From Cytophagales bacterium (GTDB taxonomy: Bacteria; Bacteroidota; Bacteroidia; Cytophagales; Bernardetiaceae), in the NCBI GenBank assembly GCA_013299045.1, contig JAAFJX010000001.1:213473-277472 (forward strand): DNA of 64,000 nt, read 5' to 3'. Position 1 is the first letter of the stretch, and every line of letters starts with the position of its first letter. The notes under the pieces are model-generated. The model was not told the origin of the DNA. It ran no database searches and was given only the letters and a program-made list of their open reading frames with translations. Below are positions 43,933 through 53,362 of this stretch, in pieces. Position numbers and translations under genes: made by a program.

Positions 43933-44199
43933 CTATTTATTGCCTAGAATAAAGCAAACAACGATTGCGAAAAGGGCTGCACCTTCAACAAGGGCAGCAG
44001 CAATCAACATACTTGTTTGAATATTGCCCATTTTAGAGGGTTGGCGAGCCATAGCTTCCATAGCACGGCCACCAATCATACCTACACCAATACCAGCACC
44101 CACAACGGCCAAACCAGCACCAATGCCACCACCAGCAGTACCAATGCTACCAGTCATTTCCAACAAGATGGTCATTAAATTCATTAAAGCAGCCAACAT
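43933..44199 (-). CDS. atpE: ATP synthase subunit c
   Basis: An 88-residue F0 rotor subunit with two membrane helices, a GAGLAVVGAGIGVGMIGG first helix and a RQP loop (ARQPSK). The ion-binding carboxylate is Glu72 (ALVEGAALFAIV); the next residue is Gly rather than Ser, which favours protons over sodium. The ATG at 44199 is chosen because an upstream in-frame start would add 42 residues that overlap the promoter. No atpB (subunit a) lies upstream, which is unusual for the F0 gene order. Confidence 0.92.
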   Translation of the reverse strand: MLAALMNLMTILLEMTGSIGTAGGGIGAGLAVVGAGIGVGMIGGRAMEAMARQPSKMGNIQTSMLIAAALVEGAALFAIVVCFILGNK

Positions 44200-44290
44200 A
44201 ATTTTGCGACTTAAAGCGTTAAATTGAAACAAGAAAATGTAATGTCCTAATAATAAGCTGCCTATCGCAAACTTATTCCTATTGACGGCG

Positions 44291-44321
44291 CAAAGGTAAA
44301 TGAGAAATTTAGTTAGACAAA
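44291..44321 (-). promoter_or_regulatory. Promoter of atpE-atpF-atpH
   Basis: On the minus strand TTTG (44318-44321), 19 bases, then TACCTTTG (44291-44298): an exact match to the Bacteroidota sigma-factor consensus. The -7 box ends 91 bases before the atpE ATG, giving a leader of about 85 bases. Confidence 0.75.
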
Positions 44322-44990
44322 GCATTTATTAGAATTAATTACAAGATTTGCCAAAATTCTAACTTTTTAAACAATCCCGTCCCAGATAAATATTGAGGGT
44401 GAGAATGTTTTAGCTCAAAACTTATCTCTGAGGGACAAAAAAACACCATTCAAATAATAAACATAACCTTGTTATCCCAGATTATTTCAAAGCTGGAACG
44501 CTCCAAGTTCAAAAAAATAGTTGATGCAAACGGATAGACGCAACAAAGGCATTGATAGCTGTGCGCATTGGGTTTCTATGTTTTTTTGTCAGTTTGTCCA
44601 AAGCCAATCCGTGCGCGACATCAGCAAGTCAAAGATTTTTTGCTGGATTCTACCACAACAAGCCTTTGTTATAGAAATAAAAAAACAGGCAGTGAGTTCT
44701 ATTTTTTACGAACAGCCGTGCTATCCGACAGATGCGTATAGGTGCCATTTGGACCGAGTAAAAGCCGCTTGTCATCACAGATAGTGCCCTTTCGCATATT
44801 TTCTAAATCTTCAGAATGATTAAACTCAGAAAATACCACCCCGCAAGTATCTGGCCTTTCTATTTCTTGGGCTTGCTTATGGGTTCAAATTTTTGCTCTA
44901 TAACAGTACTCTCTTGCTCTCTTTGAGCTTGTTGGCTATGATTCAAACAAATTAGTTCTGGCCTAAGGCATTAATTAAATGTTAAGATTT
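44322..44990. other. Gene-poor interval between atpE and prfB
   Basis: No intact gene was recognised in about 670 bases. On the minus strand two overlapping open frames (44699-44884 and 44860-44970) read as protein-like sequence, including GVVFSEFNHSEDLENMRKG and LLLGPNGTYTHL, but neither has a start codon and a frameshift would be needed to join them. It may be the remains of a small gene. A plus-strand frame at 44521-44784 starts with TTG and has no family features. Confidence 0.3.
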
Positions 44991-44996
44991 ATTTTT

Positions 44997-45004
44997 TACA
45001 TTTG
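44997..45004 (+). promoter_or_regulatory. -7 element of the prfB promoter
   Basis: TACATTTG matches TAnnTTTG and ends 30 bases before the prfB ATG. No clear -33 TTTG is present. Confidence 0.5.
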
Positions 45005-45034
45005 CGGATTGAATCTAACGTTTTATTGATTGAA

Positions 45035-46112
45035 ATGACAAAAGAACAATTACGGCCTCTGAAGCAGCGCATTGACGCACTCAGGGGGTATCTTTGACTA
45101 CGATTCCAAAAAGCAATACATTGCGCAGGAGACCGAAAAAACACTAGCAACAAATTTTTGGGATAATCCTGAAAGTGCTCAGAAGGTTCTGCGCGACATC
45201 AAAAGCAAAAAGACCTGGACAGACGATTATGAGCGCTTGATAGCCCAAGTAAGCGATATTGAAGTACTTTTTGAGTTTTTTGAGCTAGGCGAGGCTCAAG
45301 AGTCTGATATTGAAAAAGAACTGAAGCTTCTCACAAAAGGCATAGAAGACCTTGAGTTTAAAAAAATGCTGGGGCGTGAGGAAGACCAACTGAGTGCTAT
45401 TCTGGAGATTAATGCAGGAGCGGGCGGTACAGAGAGCCAAGATTGGGCAGAAATGCTCTTGCGTATGTATCTGATGTGGGGTGAGCGAAAGGGCTACACA
45501 GTGCGGCAAATCAACCACCATTCGGGCGAAGTTGCTGGTATTAAGTCTGCTACCATAGAGTTTGGCGGCGAGTTTGCTTATGGCTTTTTGCAATCAGAGA
45601 GCGGTGTGCATCGTTTGGTGCGTATTTCACCTTTTAATGCCGCTGGCAAGCGCCAAACTTCTTTTGCGTCCGTGTTTGTATATCCTATGGTGGACGACAG
45701 CATAGAAATTGACCTTAAAACTGCCGATATTGAACGCGAAACTTTCCGCTCTGGAGGTGCTGGTGGCCAAAATGTAAATAAAGTAGAAACAGCTGTAAGG
45801 CTCAAGCACACGCCCTCTGGGGTGGTGGTGGAGTGTCAAGAAGAGCGCTCGCAGTTGCTAAACTATGAAAAAGCGATGCAAATGCTACGTTCCCGTCTCT
45901 ACCAAATTGAAATTGAAAAGAGAAACGCTGAAAAGGCAGAGATTGAAAGTACCAAAAAACGGATTGACTTTGGCTCTCAAATCCGAAATTACGTACTGCA
46001 CCCTTACAAGCTCATCAAGGACGTTCGTACTGGCGTAGAGAGAACTGACGTGCAAAACGTTTTAGACGGCGACCTCGACGAGTATCTGAAGGCATTTTTG
46101 ATGCAGCAGTAA
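45035..46112 (+). CDS. prfB: Peptide chain release factor 2 with programmed +1 frameshift
   Basis: RF2 releases polypeptides at UGA and UAA stops. Translation starts at the ATG at 45035 and reads 20 codons to CTT TGA (TGA at 45095-45097). The ribosome slips forward one base on CTT and continues with GAC at 45096, giving 358 residues in all. AGGGGG lies three bases before CTT, as in E. coli, and drives the slip by pairing with 16S rRNA. The catalytic GGQ is near residue 243 ([13 protein letters not shown]), and [16 protein letters not shown] is typical. The mechanism lets RF2 levels control their own synthesis. Confidence 0.95.
45081..45098 (+). promoter_or_regulatory. prfB: prfB +1 frameshift site
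   Basis: The run AGGGGG, TAT, CTT, TGA, C is the classic recoding signal: an internal Shine-Dalgarno sequence, a three-base spacer, a slippery CUU and a UGA with a C at +4 that weakens termination. Confidence 0.93.
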
Positions 46113-46235
46113 GATTTTAGCAAAGTTTTTATACAAAAAGCAAACATTCAAAGCCCTGCTACGTTACAAGGTCATAGACAGTGCTGCCACTGATTCAAAA
46201 CCAATGAACAATCATTTTAAACACATACAGTCAAT

Positions 46236-46349
46236 ATGCTTCTCAAAATCATCAAAGCTATTTTGCGCTTTATCTTCAAAGGCATAAACTGGAGAAAAAC
46301 CCTGCTCCTGACCATCATAAGATTTATTTTGCGTAAAATTTTTAGGTAA
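46236..46349 (+). CDS. Putative 37-residue cationic amphipathic peptide
   Basis: A short open frame from ATG to TAA that encodes 37 residues, about 10 of them Lys or Arg with no acidic residue, the rest mostly Ile, Leu and Phe. It starts MLLKIIKAILRFIFKG and ends LLTIIRFILRKIFR; the two halves resemble each other. The pattern suits an amphipathic membrane-active helix, as in small toxins, antimicrobial-like peptides or membrane-bound microproteins. No promoter box or homologue is recognised, so it may be chance. The rest of 46113-46494 between prfB and hutI shows nothing else. Confidence 0.35.
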   Translation: MLLKIIKAILRFIFKGINWRKTLLLTIIRFILRKIFR

Positions 46350-46494
46350 TATTTGTTACAATACCTTCATATAGAGCCTGCCAAATACTTGGTGGGCTTT
46401 TGTTTTAGGCACAAAGCCTATTAAAAAAAAATACAGTTTTGCTTGGCCTTTTTTAAAATATCAGCCAAATTGCCGTTAATTTTACTCCTAAAAA

Positions 46495-47763
46495 ATGATG
46501 CCTGATTTACTGATTTTGAATATAAACGGGCTAGTGTTAGCCAACGAACAATTGCCTGACCGCGTAACGGGTGCAGCTATGCAGAAGTTGCCTCTTATCC
46601 ACAATGCCTTTCTTTTGATTAGAGATGGACGTGTTTTTGATTATGGTGAGCAAGCCCAACTAACGCCAGCTATGCAAAAAAATGTACTGGTATTGGATGC
46701 AGAGGGTGGTTTTGTTCTGCCTACTTTCGTGGACTCACATACGCACATCGTTTATGCGGGCAGCCGCGAGGACGAGTTTGTGGATAAAATTAAAGGCTTG
46801 AGCTACTTAGAAATTGCCCAAAAGGGTGGGGGTATCCTCAACTCTGCTAAAAAATTACAAGAAGCAGATTTTGATGCGCTTTATCGCCAAGCAGAAAACC
46901 GATTGCGTGAGTTAATGAGCTTTGGCGTGGGAGCAGTAGAAATAAAGAGTGGCTATGGTCTTAATGCTGAAGCAGAATTGAAAATGCTGCGCGTGATTCA
47001 GAAACTCAAGAAAAACTACCATTTTATGGAGATTCGTGCCACTTTCTTGGGTGCACACGCCTTTCCAAAAAACATGAGCCGTGAAGCATACATACACTGC
47101 ATTGTCCATCAAATGCTGCCCGTCATTGCTGCGGAAGGTTTAGCAGACTATTGCGACGTTTTTTGCGACAAAGGGTTTTATACAGTAGAAGAGTGCCAGT
47201 ATATTTTGAAAGAGGCCGCTCGTTATGGCCTCAAAGCCAAGATACACGCCAACGAGTTGGATTTTTCTGGCGGAATACAGGTAGGAGTGGCCGAAAATGC
47301 AGTTTCTGTAGACCACCTAGAGTTTACAGGCGAAGCTGAAATTCAGGCACTCTTAGCGTCTCGCACAATCCCTACGCTTTTGCCAAGCACGGCTTTTTAT
47401 CTGGGCTTTGAGTATCCACCAGCACGGCGCATGATAGAGGCAGGGCTACCGGTAGCACTTGCATCAGACTACAACCCAGGTAGTTCACCGTCTGGCAACA
47501 TGAATTTTGTGCTTTCACTGGCCTGTATTAAAATGAAGATGAGTCCTGAAGAGGCCATTAATGCTGCCACCATCAATGCTGCCGCTGCTCTTGAGCTAGA
47601 AAGTCGCTCAGGTTGTCTTAAAAAAGGACGCTATGCGGATTTCTTTATTACCAAACCCATTCCTTCGGTTAGTTTCTTGCCTTATAGCTTCGGTAGCCAC
47701 TTGGTAAAAGCAACTTACTTGCAAGGTCGTTGCGTTTATAAAAATAATGCAGAATGGCTTTAG
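46495..47763 (+). CDS. hutI: Imidazolonepropionase
   Basis: A 422-residue amidohydrolase that opens imidazolone propionate to N-formimino-glutamate in histidine degradation. Metal ligands appear in DSHTHIVYAG, the substrate-binding region is EIKSGYGLNAEAELKML, and the metal His of ATFLGAHAFP, KIHANELDFSGGIQ, and a SDYNPGSSPSGN motif with the catalytic Asp match the family. Length is normal. No other hut genes are nearby, so the pathway genes are scattered in this genome. A second ATG at 46498 is an equally possible start. Confidence 0.92.
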   Translation: MMPDLLILNINGLVLANEQLPDRVTGAAMQKLPLIHNAFLLIRDGRVFDYGEQAQLTPAMQKNVLVLDAEGGFVLPTFVDSHTHIVYAGSREDEFVDKIKGLSYLEIAQKGGGILNSAKKLQEADFDALYRQAENRLRELMSFGVGAVEIKSGYGLNAEAELKMLRVIQKLKKNYHFMEIRATFLGAHAFPKNMSREAYIHCIVHQMLPVIAAEGLADYCDVFCDKGFYTVEECQYILKEAARYGLKAKIHANELDFSGGIQVGVAENAVSVDHLEFTGEAEIQALLASRTIPTLLPSTAFYLGFEYPPARRMIEAGLPVALASDYNPGSSPSGNMNFVLSLACIKMKMSPEEAINAATINAAAALELESRSGCLKKGRYADFFITKPIPSVSFLPYSFGSHLVKATYLQGRCVYKNNAEWL

Positions 47764-48046
47764 GTGTGTAATAGCAAAAAAATGATGACTGACACCTAGA
47801 GACTAAAACCGCAAGTTTTTGGCTGACAGCACAGGGGGCACGTATGCTCTTTTTTAAGATATAGCTGTTGGCGGAACTTCACTTTGGTGGCTGCAGCGTT
47901 TAAAGATAAGTATTCACCACAACTTGAAACGGCAGCATTGAAGTAATATGGTATGATATCACAAGAAAAAGTGTTTCCTAGTTGGAAAACCCGCTTTTAT
48001 ATTTTCTATTTTTTTTTTAACGGTGGGTGCTGTAAAAAAATACCAT
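47764..48046. other. Interval with a possible zinc-knuckle gene remnant
   Basis: A minus-strand open frame from 47996 to 47796 encodes about 66 residues without a start codon, ending in RQQLYLKKEHTCPLCCQPK. The CPLC motif after a basic Lys/Glu-rich helix resembles the HNH/zinc part at the end of group II intron maturases or similar nucleases. It is at best a fragment. Nothing else was seen between hutI and the universal stress gene. Confidence 0.2.
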
Positions 48047-48898
48047 TCAAAAAGGCATGGGGTCATTCTTCTTGGCTAAAAGCAGAGGTATGGCAGAGTT
48101 GGTACTCATATCCTTGATTTTGCTAACATGAAATAGCTTCTGGAAAAAACTCTTTTCATTAAAACGCATTACAAGCATATCGGCTGGTTGTTGCTGTATG
48201 TAATCTTTAAGACCAGTAATAATATCAGCGTTAGAAAGATGCTTGAAATGAATATCGCGTGCACCCAAGCGTTGCTTGAATGTATCCACCTGCTGCTGCA
48301 CCGCAGTTTCCGATTTGTCTTGAACACGTATATGTACGCAGTGCAAGTGAGCGCTGAGGTGTGCACACATATTGCTCACTTTTTCAATCGTTTCGTACTC
48401 GTCTGTGCTCAATCCGCAGGCATAAACAATTTCTTTGGCATTGGCCTTATAGACAAACTTATTCGGGACTATAAGCAGCGGGCAGGCGCTTTGTTTGAGG
48501 AGTTGAACATGGTCTGAGCTGGTCTGAATGCCCGAAATAGGTGCTTTTGACTTGGCAGTAACCACAATAAGTTCTGTCCGACAGCTTGTAGCAGCTTTTT
48601 TGATAACTTCTGCAAAATCCCCCTTCTCAACCAAAATATCCGCCTGCACTAGCTTTTCTGTCCCGTGGTAGGAAACAGAAGTCTGTGTTGCCAATTTCTT
48701 GAGGTCGTTTTCTAATCTTATCTTTTCAGCACGAATCTCCTCATGGTAACTATGTAGATTTGTCCCTGCGGGAATATCCAGCTTAAATGCGCTTACAAGT
48801 AGCAGTTTAGAGTGCGTTTGGGCAGCCAAGTGTATCGCATAATCCAAACACGTTTTGGAGGCTTCTGAAAAATCAATGTAAACTAACAAGCATTTCAT
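48047..48898 (-). CDS. Tandem universal stress protein
   Basis: A 283-residue cytoplasmic protein with two UspA folds. The first (1-about 145) begins MKCLLVYIDFSEASK with the usual ILV-D-SEAS layout and ends with SDHVQLLKQSACPLLIVPN. The second is more diverged (about 150-283, with VYACGLSTDEYETIE and ADMLVMRFNEKSFF). The glycine-rich ATP motif (Gx2Gx9GS) is not clear in either half. The ATG at 48898 is preferred to an in-frame start 60 bases upstream. Its role in stress survival is family knowledge only. Confidence 0.82.
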   Translation of the reverse strand: MKCLLVYIDFSEASKTCLDYAIHLAAQTHSKLLLVSAFKLDIPAGTNLHSYHEEIRAEKIRLENDLKKLATQTSVSYHGTEKLVQADILVEKGDFAEVIKKAATSCRTELIVVTAKSKAPISGIQTSSDHVQLLKQSACPLLIVPNKFVYKANAKEIVYACGLSTDEYETIEKVSNMCAHLSAHLHCVHIRVQDKSETAVQQQVDTFKQRLGARDIHFKHLSNADIITGLKDYIQQQPADMLVMRFNEKSFFQKLFHVSKIKDMSTNSAIPLLLAKKNDPMPF

Positions 48899-49304
48899 AA
48901 GGTGTGGGGGCTTGTATTGCTGTGGATATTTGCAAAAGATAATCAGCGAAAACCGCAAAGATTAGTTGTATTGCCCAAATGACAAAAATTAAGCCGAGTT
49001 TTCCTAATTTTATACTCTTTTTTTGAAAAATGAGCCAAAATCAAGACAAACATGGCTTTTTTTGCGGCAAAAATTCTACGCACCAGCAGCAACTTTAAAC
49101 CCTAACCCCGAAATGAATTTACGGAACAGATAACTTGAGTTGGCCTAGTAGGGCTTGAATTCTTTTAGTGATAGCTTCGGTGTACCAGGTTTCCTTTTTT
49201 GATTTCTCCCAAGAGCTTTGTAAAGTCAGCAACAGCCTACTTTTTGAGCAGTTTGTTTTCTTTCAATGGCTTGATGGGCTATTCGGCAATAGGCCATATA
49301 AATA

Positions 49305-49472
49305 GTCGTCCCTTAAATGGGCTTGCTGATGCTCAAACATCTTCGCAATATATCCGATGAATGTGTGGTAGAGCAGTGGGCAGAGAACATTTATTACCAA
49401 TACTTTTGTAGTGAAACTTCTTTTGTGGTAAGCATTCCCATTTTTGAACACCGTATGCGTACTACGTCCTAA
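49305..49472 (+). pseudogene. Element end joined to an IS5-type transposase fragment
   Basis: The sequence GTCGTCCCTTAAA, preceded by TAAATA (49299-49304), is a solo left end of the TAnnTA family. It runs straight into an open frame (49317-49472, 51 residues) whose start MGLLMLKHLRNISDECVVEQ and YYQYFC match the interior of the N-terminal (DUF772-type) domain of IS5-like transposases. A stop TAA lies just before the ATG and the last 16 residues are unrelated, so the gene is broken on both sides. The fragment ends 8 bases before the metG promoter. The rest of 48899-49549 shows no gene. Confidence 0.6.
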
Positions 49473-49480
49473 AAAAGTGC

Positions 49481-49488
49481 TACCTTTG
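49481..49488 (+). promoter_or_regulatory. -7 element of the metG promoter
   Basis: TACCTTTG matches TAnnTTTG and lies 61 bases before the metG ATG. It directly follows the transposase remnant. No matching -33 box was seen. Confidence 0.5.
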
Positions 49489-49549
49489 CGCCTTATTGGG
49501 TATAGTTTTTATTTTTACCCGCTAAAATATTGAATGTAAATACCCTAAG

Positions 49550-51613
49550 ATGAGCCAACCTAAACGCTATACCGTAACTGCTGCCTTACCTTACGCCAAC
49601 GGCCCTGTCCATATTGGGCACTTGGCTGGGGCCTATATTCCTGCTGATGTTTTTGTGCGTTACCAACGTGCCCGCAAACGCGATGTACTTTTTGTATGCG
49701 GTAGCGATGAACACGGTGCGGCCATTACGCTGCGTGCCAAAAAAGAAGGCATTAGCCCACAGGCCATCATAGATAAGTATCATCATTTAATTAAAGAGTC
49801 GTTTGAAGCATTCGGTATCAGTTTTGATATATACCACCGCACCTCAGACCCGCTTCATCACGAAACTTCTCAAGAATTTTTTAAGAACTTGAGCGAAAAA
49901 GGCGTTTTTGTAGAGCGCGAAAGCGAGCAGTTTTACGACGAAAGTCATCAGCAATTCTTGGCAGACCGCTACATTACAGGCACTTGCCCTAAGTGTAGAT
50001 ATGAAGCTGCCTACGGCGACCAGTGCGAAAAATGCGGTTCTAGTCTCAGCCCTAATGACCTGCTCGAGCCAAAGTCTACACTCAGCGGCCAAACACCTGT
50101 TTTGAAAAAAACCAAACATTGGTATTTGCCTATGAACCACTACGAAGAGTGGCTCAAATGGTGGATTATCAATGAACAAAAGGATTCTCTCAAAGCCAAC
50201 GTTTATGGACAATGCCGTTCTTGGCTAGAACAAGGGCTGCATGAACGCGCCATGACACGCGACTTGGACTGGGGCGTGAAAGTGCCGCTGCCAAATGCCG
50301 AAGGCAAAGTTCTCTATGTCTGGTTAGATGCCCCAATAGGCTATATATCAGCAACTAAGGCATGGGCACAGAGCCATCAAAAAAACTGGCAGGATTACTG
50401 GAAAAGCCCCGACACACACCTGATTCACTTCATAGGCAAAGACAATATCGTCTTTCATAGCATCATTTTTCCAATCATTCTAAAAGCGCACGGAGAATAC
50501 ATTTTGCCTAAAAACGTTCCTGCCAATGAATTTTTGAACTTAGAAGGCAATAAAATTTCTACCTCACGGAACTGGGCTGTTTGGCTGCATGAGTATATGC
50601 AGGATTTTCCGAACCAAAACGATGTGCTGCGCTACGTGTTGATGGCCATTGCACCCGAAACCAAAGACAGTGAGTTTACTTGGAAAGACTTTCAAACCCG
50701 AAATAACAGCGAACTGGTGGCCACGCTTGGCAACTTTATCAACCGTACAGTTGTCCTTACCAACAAGTATTTTGAGGGCTACGTGCCTGTTCGCAAAGAT
50801 TGCACGGTTTTAGAGAATAAAGTTCTGGCTTCTATTGCCGAGCAAAAATCAAAAATAGAGTCGCTTTTAGAACATTATAAATTCCGCGAAGCACTCTATG
50901 AACTGATGGAACTCGCACGAATTGGCAACAAGTATTTGGCTGACACAGAGCCTTGGAAACTCTTTAAACAAGACCCAGACCTGGTCAAAACTATTCTCAA
51001 CGTGGCTTTGCAAATTTCGGCCAACTTGGCTATCCTGATGCAGCCATTCCTGCCCCAAACAGCCCAAAAACTAGCAAAAATGCTACAAATGGAAAGCCTC
51101 ATGGACTGGGAGAAGGCTGGCGAAACAGAAATACTCAAAAACCCTCACTGTATAGGCAAAGAAGAACTGCTTTTTTCTAAGATAGAAGATGCTGCCATTG
51201 AAGTGCAAGTTCAAAAGCTAAATGCCACCAAACACACTTCAAATACCAATCTAAGTGCATCAGAGTCTGTTTTAAAACCTGTGAAAACAGAAGTGAGTTT
51301 TGAGCAATTTACCAGTATGGACATACGGATAGCCACCGTGAAAGAGGCGCAAAAAGTTCCTAAAACACAAAAACTACTGCGTATCACGCTGGACTTAGGC
51401 CTTGAAGAACGCACTGTGGTCAGCGGTATCGCCGAATTCTTTGAGCCAGAGCAACTCGTTGGCAAGCAAGTATGCTACTTGGCGAACTTAGCACCGCGCA
51501 TCATCAAAGGTATAGCCTCACAGGGCATGATTCTGATGGCGGAAGACCCACAAGGTCAGCTCTATTTGCTGGCTCCACAAATAGCAATAGCCAACGGGAG
51601 TCTGGTGGGTTGA
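49550..51613 (+). CDS. metG: Methionyl-tRNA synthetase
   Basis: A 687-residue class I synthetase that charges methionine onto tRNA. The HIGH motif is HIGH at 21-24, the four-cysteine zinc knuckle is Cys146, Cys149, Cys159 and Cys162, and the KMSKS loop reads KISTS (about 335-339). A C-terminal tRNA-binding (EMAP/Trbp111-like) domain spans about 582-687, starting [18 protein letters not shown], and helps dimerisation. The linker before it (about 545-580) is variable. The gene has its own promoter and no close partner. Confidence 0.95.
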   Translation: MSQPKRYTVTAALPYANGPVHIGHLAGAYIPADVFVRYQRARKRDVLFVCGSDEHGAAITLRAKKEGISPQAIIDKYHHLIKESFEAFGISFDIYHRTSDPLHHETSQEFFKNLSEKGVFVERESEQFYDESHQQFLADRYITGTCPKCRYEAAYGDQCEKCGSSLSPNDLLEPKSTLSGQTPVLKKTKHWYLPMNHYEEWLKWWIINEQKDSLKANVYGQCRSWLEQGLHERAMTRDLDWGVKVPLPNAEGKVLYVWLDAPIGYISATKAWAQSHQKNWQDYWKSPDTHLIHFIGKDNIVFHSIIFPIILKAHGEYILPKNVPANEFLNLEGNKISTSRNWAVWLHEYMQDFPNQNDVLRYVLMAIAPETKDSEFTWKDFQTRNNSELVATLGNFINRTVVLTNKYFEGYVPVRKDCTVLENKVLASIAEQKSKIESLLEHYKFREALYELMELARIGNKYLADTEPWKLFKQDPDLVKTILNVALQISANLAILMQPFLPQTAQKLAKMLQMESLMDWEKAGETEILKNPHCIGKEELLFSKIEDAAIEVQVQKLNATKHTSNTNLSASESVLKPVKTEVSFEQFTSMDIRIATVKEAQKVPKTQKLLRITLDLGLEERTVVSGIAEFFEPEQLVGKQVCYLANLAPRIIKGIASQGMILMAEDPQGQLYLLAPQIAIANGSLVG

Positions 51614-51822
51614 TGCACCGCTGGCAGTTTGCTAATACAAAGTAAAGTGTGAATAGCTTGTGCAAAAAATCAAAAAATTTTTGAGACATGAAGGCTTGAT
51701 GTTGGGAGTTAAGTTATAATTGCATTTGTTTCATAAAAAAATGCTTGGCTTTATGGCTACAAAAAAGCAACCCATTAGGCTTTTTATGAATCTTATTGAC
51801 AACAAAATAATCTATCAAAACA

Positions 51823-53361
51823 ATGCGCAATCCAATAAGTATCTTCTTTAGTTGTTTATTGCTACTCCCAAGTGTTTTTGTATCAAAACTTTATGCACAA
51901 AATAGAGCGTCTTTTCAATACGAGGCGCTGCGAATTTCTAGGCAATTTAAAAGCGGTTCAGCGCGTTTACAGGGAATAGGTGGTGCGGGTGTGGCTCTAG
52001 GAGCGGATATATCGGCAGTAGCGCTGAACCCTGCCACCGCTGCTCAAATGCAAGTAGCAGAAATGAGTTTTGGAGCAGCTATGGGTGCGGTAGGCTCGGA
52101 CTGGGAGGCCAATGGCATAGAAACAACCGACTCTAAGGCCAAATTTTTCTTCCCTCAATTTGGTTTGGTTGTACCCTCAGCCAAAACAGGCGGGAAGTAC
52201 AGCAGAGGCTATGCCATAGCTATTAATTTTTCAAGAGTGGCAGATTTTCAAAACAAAACAGAAAGTTATATTGAAAAAAACACTGCTCCTTCGCTTGTAA
52301 CCAATTTTTTAAATGCTGCTAACGGACGGCGCTGGTCTGAAATAGATGCGCAAGCCAGTAACATACAAGACTTAGGCGCTCTGGCTTATTTTGCTTACCT
52401 CATAGGCCCCGCCACTGACTCGGTGAGCCAAAACCAATACACCACACCTCTCAAAGCAACCCGTTACGATAGTCGCGAAAACGTCAATCAGCGTGGAGCG
52501 CAGTATGCCTGGAACTTTGCGCTAGCTGGCGACTTTAATGACGTATTCTATTATGGCTTCGGTTTGAATGTCCTCACGCATCGCTTTTCAGAAACAAAAA
52601 TCTACGAAGAGTCTTATGGAAGCGATGCGCCCACTGTCATTGATTTCGAGCTAACTGAAAAACGCCTACAACGCGGCATAGGGATTAATGCTTCGGGTGG
52701 TTTTGTGTTCAAGCCTACACACTACCTGCGTGTGGGAGCGAGTGCAACCAGCCCCACCTATCTCCAAATCAATGAAACCTACGAAGCCAAACTGGACGTA
52801 AGCTACAACGACTACCGAATCGTTGAATTTGGTCAAGAAGTTTTTTTGCAAAACAAACGCACCAATATTAATAAAAGCCGCATCGGTTATAGACTGACCG
52901 CACCCGCCAAAGTAGCTGCAGGCATTGCGCTTTTTGCGGGTTCTTATGGTTTTTTGACTGCCGATGCAGAATGGACGGATTTTAGCCTCATTAGGTTACA
53001 AAACCCAAGTTTTAAGTCTAATTTTAACTCCGAAAACAAAAAGATAAGTTCAGAATTTACGCAGGCTCTAACCCTCAGAATAGGAGCAGAAGCACGTATC
53101 AAAGACATACGAGTTCGCGTAGGTTATACGAATATTCCTAACTATGAACTTAAACCAGATGCTAACTGGCCGTCCGCACGCACTATTTATAGCTTTGGCT
53201 TTGGTCTGCGCAAAGAAAGCCGTTACTGGGACTTATGCGCCAGTTTCTACCAGCATAACGATTTGGTTTATGCCTATCAAAAAGGAACTTTTGAGTCCGT
53301 TTTGCAGCCTGTCCGAACAAGTGTATTGGATATTTCCTATACTTGTGGTTTTATCTTTTAG
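51823..53361 (+). CDS. FadL/OmpP1-like outer membrane transporter
   Basis: A 512-residue outer membrane barrel protein. After the signal peptide (to about 25, ending KLYAQN) comes RISRQFKSGSARLQGIGGAGVALGADISAVALNPA, the hatch region of Bacteroidota FadL/TodX-type proteins. The rest is alternating hydrophobic beta strands ending in YTCGFIF with a terminal aromatic residue. FadL-like channels take up long-chain or aromatic hydrophobic compounds; substrate here is unknown. It converges on the gene at 53363, with only one base between the stops. Confidence 0.72.
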   Translation: MRNPISIFFSCLLLLPSVFVSKLYAQNRASFQYEALRISRQFKSGSARLQGIGGAGVALGADISAVALNPATAAQMQVAEMSFGAAMGAVGSDWEANGIETTDSKAKFFFPQFGLVVPSAKTGGKYSRGYAIAINFSRVADFQNKTESYIEKNTAPSLVTNFLNAANGRRWSEIDAQASNIQDLGALAYFAYLIGPATDSVSQNQYTTPLKATRYDSRENVNQRGAQYAWNFALAGDFNDVFYYGFGLNVLTHRFSETKIYEESYGSDAPTVIDFELTEKRLQRGIGINASGGFVFKPTHYLRVGASATSPTYLQINETYEAKLDVSYNDYRIVEFGQEVFLQNKRTNINKSRIGYRLTAPAKVAAGIALFAGSYGFLTADAEWTDFSLIRLQNPSFKSNFNSENKKISSEFTQALTLRIGAEARIKDIRVRVGYTNIPNYELKPDANWPSARTIYSFGFGLRKESRYWDLCASFYQHNDLVYAYQKGTFESVLQPVRTSVLDISYTCGFIF

Positions 53362-53362
53362 C

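Noticed and set aside
44521..44784. An 87-residue plus-strand frame between atpE and prfB
   Set aside because: It starts with TTG, has odd composition (many Cys, Gln and His) and no promoter, and overlaps more protein-like frames on the other strand.
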